The notes under the pieces: generated by a model
The model's input: the letters and a program-made list of their open reading frames with translations, nothing else
What the model was told of the DNA's origin: nothing
The model's database searches: none
Shown: positions 51,801-54,800 of the stretch, piece after piece
Layout of the letters: every line of letters starts with the position of its first letter
Position numbering within the stretch: position 1 is the stretch's first letter
Made by a program: the position numbers and the translations under genes
Assembly: GCA_003586115.2 (NCBI GenBank)
Contig: QVOM02000023.1
Location: forward strand, 1,115,283-1,179,282
Origin: Salvator merianae
Lineage: Eukaryota > Chordata > Lepidosauria > Squamata > Teiidae
Direction of reading: 5' to 3'
DNA: 64,000 bases

Positions 51801-54800
51801 CCTGCTGGATCAGGCCACGGCCCATCTAATCCAGCATCCTGTTCTCACACAGTGGCCCACAATGGCTTCTGGGCCTCTCAAGCAGAAGAAGAGGGCAAAA
51901 CCTTCACCTGCTCTTGACTCCCTGCAAATGGTTTTGCAGACATCCTGCCTGTCTCTCCCGCCTGGAGGCGGTACCCGGGCATCCGCTCTAGTGGCCATCG
52001 ATACACCTCCATGAATCTGCCCAGTTCCTGCTCCCCTGCTTCTTCCCCCCACCGTGCATGTACAAAGCTCTGTATCCCTCCCTACCGAGGGCTTGGGGGC
52101 TTCTCCCCCACCCAGGAGCCCCCCTCCCCGTCTCCCTCCGTGCTGCGCAGGCAGGGAAACGCCTTCCGCCTCCCTTGCAGCGCCGACGGCAGCCGAAGGG
52201 GCCGGGGTCCGAAGCAGATCCGCTCGGCAGCGGCGCTCACCCGCCTGCCGGCTGAAGTGGGTCTCCATGACGCTCGGCTCGCTGCTGCTGAGGGACTCCA
52301 GGCGCCGCCGCAGGGACTCCAGCTCCTCCTCCAGCCCCGCGCGGTCCGGGTGGAAGAGGGTGCTCTTCTCGACCGCCACGGTCAGCTGCTCCAGCAGCTG
52401 CGTCACCCTGCAGGGAAGGCTGGGCGGTGAGAGCGAAGGGGGGGCGGGGGCGGCTGGGCAAAGGGGCGCCGTGCGCGTCGAGCCCCCTCGCGCGGGGAAG
52501 GGTCTACTCACGTGGAGTTGGAGTACTGCAAGAACCCAAACTCATCTCGCTGCCCGTCGGGGCACAAGGACTGCATCACCGGCAGGATCCCGGCCGAAGT
52601 GAGCGGAGAGGCCGTGTAGTAGGCTGGAAGAAGGGAGAGGCGGGAAAGAGAGAGGGAAGCCGGGAGATTTAGCAGCGGGGCGGAAGACGCACGCGGCCGC
52701 CCCGGAGGAGAGCAGCGCGCGGCCGGCGCCCTCGCGGCCCGGCCAAGCAGGACTCGCAGGTGAAGGGCAAAGGTTGAAAGGTCACTGGCGGAACTCCCCC
52801 TGGACGGGCAGAACTGAGGCTGGTCCTGGTCACTGCGGAAATCCACCTCATGAAAGGCAGGGGCGCGGTGGGTGGGAGAAGCGAATTAAAATTCGCCCCA
52901 CCACGCAGTCTCGGACTGGAGCGTATCTTAACAATGCGCCCCCCTTGTCTTTTGGGTGTAAAATCTGCTCACGAACTATTTATTGAAAGATAGATAGATC
53001 TAAAGAAAGAAAAAGAAAGAAAGAGAAAGGGAGGGAGGGAGGACGGACAATGGTCCTGGAATAATTTTGTTTCAGCGGCTTTGTGGGTCTGAAAAATCGA
53101 CCGGGAACTCCTAACGTTGTGCCCCAACACTAGGCCTAAAAGCCACAAACTTCCTGCAAGAGGCCTGCGTGCCTGGAATGCAATACCTGGAAGCAACGGA
53201 GTCCCAGCTGAGTGTAAAGGGAAGCCAGGAAGGAGTGATCCGCTCGGTTTGGGCTTCGGTTTGGCAGCCCAACACAGAACTGACTCCTAAGCAAATACGA
53301 CCAGGGTCAGGCTGTTGTATTTAGTTGCTAATTGCAAGAAAAAGCAAATAAACCCTCTGCTGCCCTCAAGTGTAAATCCAGGAGCAGTGGGATAAAATTA
53401 GGAAATCTGGGGTAGACGCGGGGAGAAATTTTGCAACCAAGTTGGCTTTTCCTACACAGGCATCAACTAGAGATGCAGAAAGTATTCCAAATTTGAAACT
53501 TTTGAATACGAAACAAGCCGTTTTGAGCTCAAAGCAAAGCTCCCCCTTTAAAAAGAGTCATTTGGGGCTTGAAACAAAACCTGAGCCCATTACACTGGAA
53601 CTTTTGGAATGTTTTCCTTGTTCTGAGCACCATTTCCCGATATTCTTCATTGGGTTGCCTAAAATTTGCTCCTATTTGCTAAGGTTTTCTGTCGTTTCAT
53701 TGGTCTGTTGTGGGTTAAATACCCTGTAGTCAAGGGCAACTGTGCTGCCATTGGCTGGCAGAGGAGGAAGGAAGAAGGACAGAAGCAGGAAACTCAAAAC
53801 CAGATCAGAGCAAGCAGCAGTAGAAGCAGAGCTCACTGCTCAAGAGAGGTCATGCTCTTAAACTACAACTCCCAGCATTCTTTGCAGCTCAGAAACATCT
53901 GGAGGGATACAGTTGAACAACCCCAGGATAAACACCCTGAGTTACAAACCCTGCAAAATGTGTTTTTATTTCATGGCTTATGCTAAAGCCTTTTTTATGC
54001 TAAGGGGCTTTTTTTGAATTGGGTTTAATTTCAACCTACAACCCTTGGGACATAATTTTTGTGATCTGTCCTAAAACACATTTGTACATCGCAGCGCCTT
54101 AATTATTATTATTTTTTTAAAGAATGGCCAATGTCTTCTGAAATCTACATTCCATGCCCCTTTCTTGCGGGGGGGGGGGGTACTGCAAGTTGCTGTGTCC
54201 TGTGTGGGTTGAACTAAATGACCTCTGGGATCTGTTCTGATCGACTGAATCTATGACCATGTAGCCTGAGACCATACCAGTCGCCATCCTTCCAAGGTCT
54301 GTGGATGATAACAGAACCAGTGACCTTTCGCCCAAGCTTAGGAGGATCTCAGTCCGGCTAGATGGTTAAACACGTCCTAAGGCTCAAGGAAGGTTAAAAA
54401 GGCAGAGAAGAAAAATGGTAAGAAGGGAGACAAAGGGAGATTCCGCACTGGCTGGTATGCCGGGCCTCCCTTAAGCAAGCTGGGGCCATCTAAGGGAGGC
54501 CCTGTTGCAGGGCGTGGTTTAAAGGGTAGGGTCTAAGGGGGCAGGGCCTCCCTTAGACCACCCCAGTGTGCTGACGGGTAGCTCTTAGTACCCTTCCCGA
54601 TCTGGTATACTGGCCAGTGTGGATTAATCGCCCTAAACTAAGGGACAATACACAACCAGCTCAACACTCCCACAATCTAAGACATTTTAGATGTAGTCCT
54701 AATCAGCACCCAAATTACAGCTGCTGCGGATTCCTTTTAAAGTCAGAGGGAAGCAATATAGAACAAAATTTTCGATAGATCTGAAGCACGGGAAGTGCTC

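Larger units (their letters stand above)
52140..52760. promoter_or_regulatory. CpG-rich stretch over exons 3-4
   Basis: Dense CG dinucleotides across exons 3 and 4 and the flanks. It could be an intragenic CpG island or simply GC-rich coding sequence. No promoter element identified. Confidence 0.3.

Noticed and set aside
51405..52020. CRISPR-like array of repeated units
   Set aside because: Units are about 180-200 bp LINE 3' ends in vertebrate DNA, without short repeats and unique spacers.
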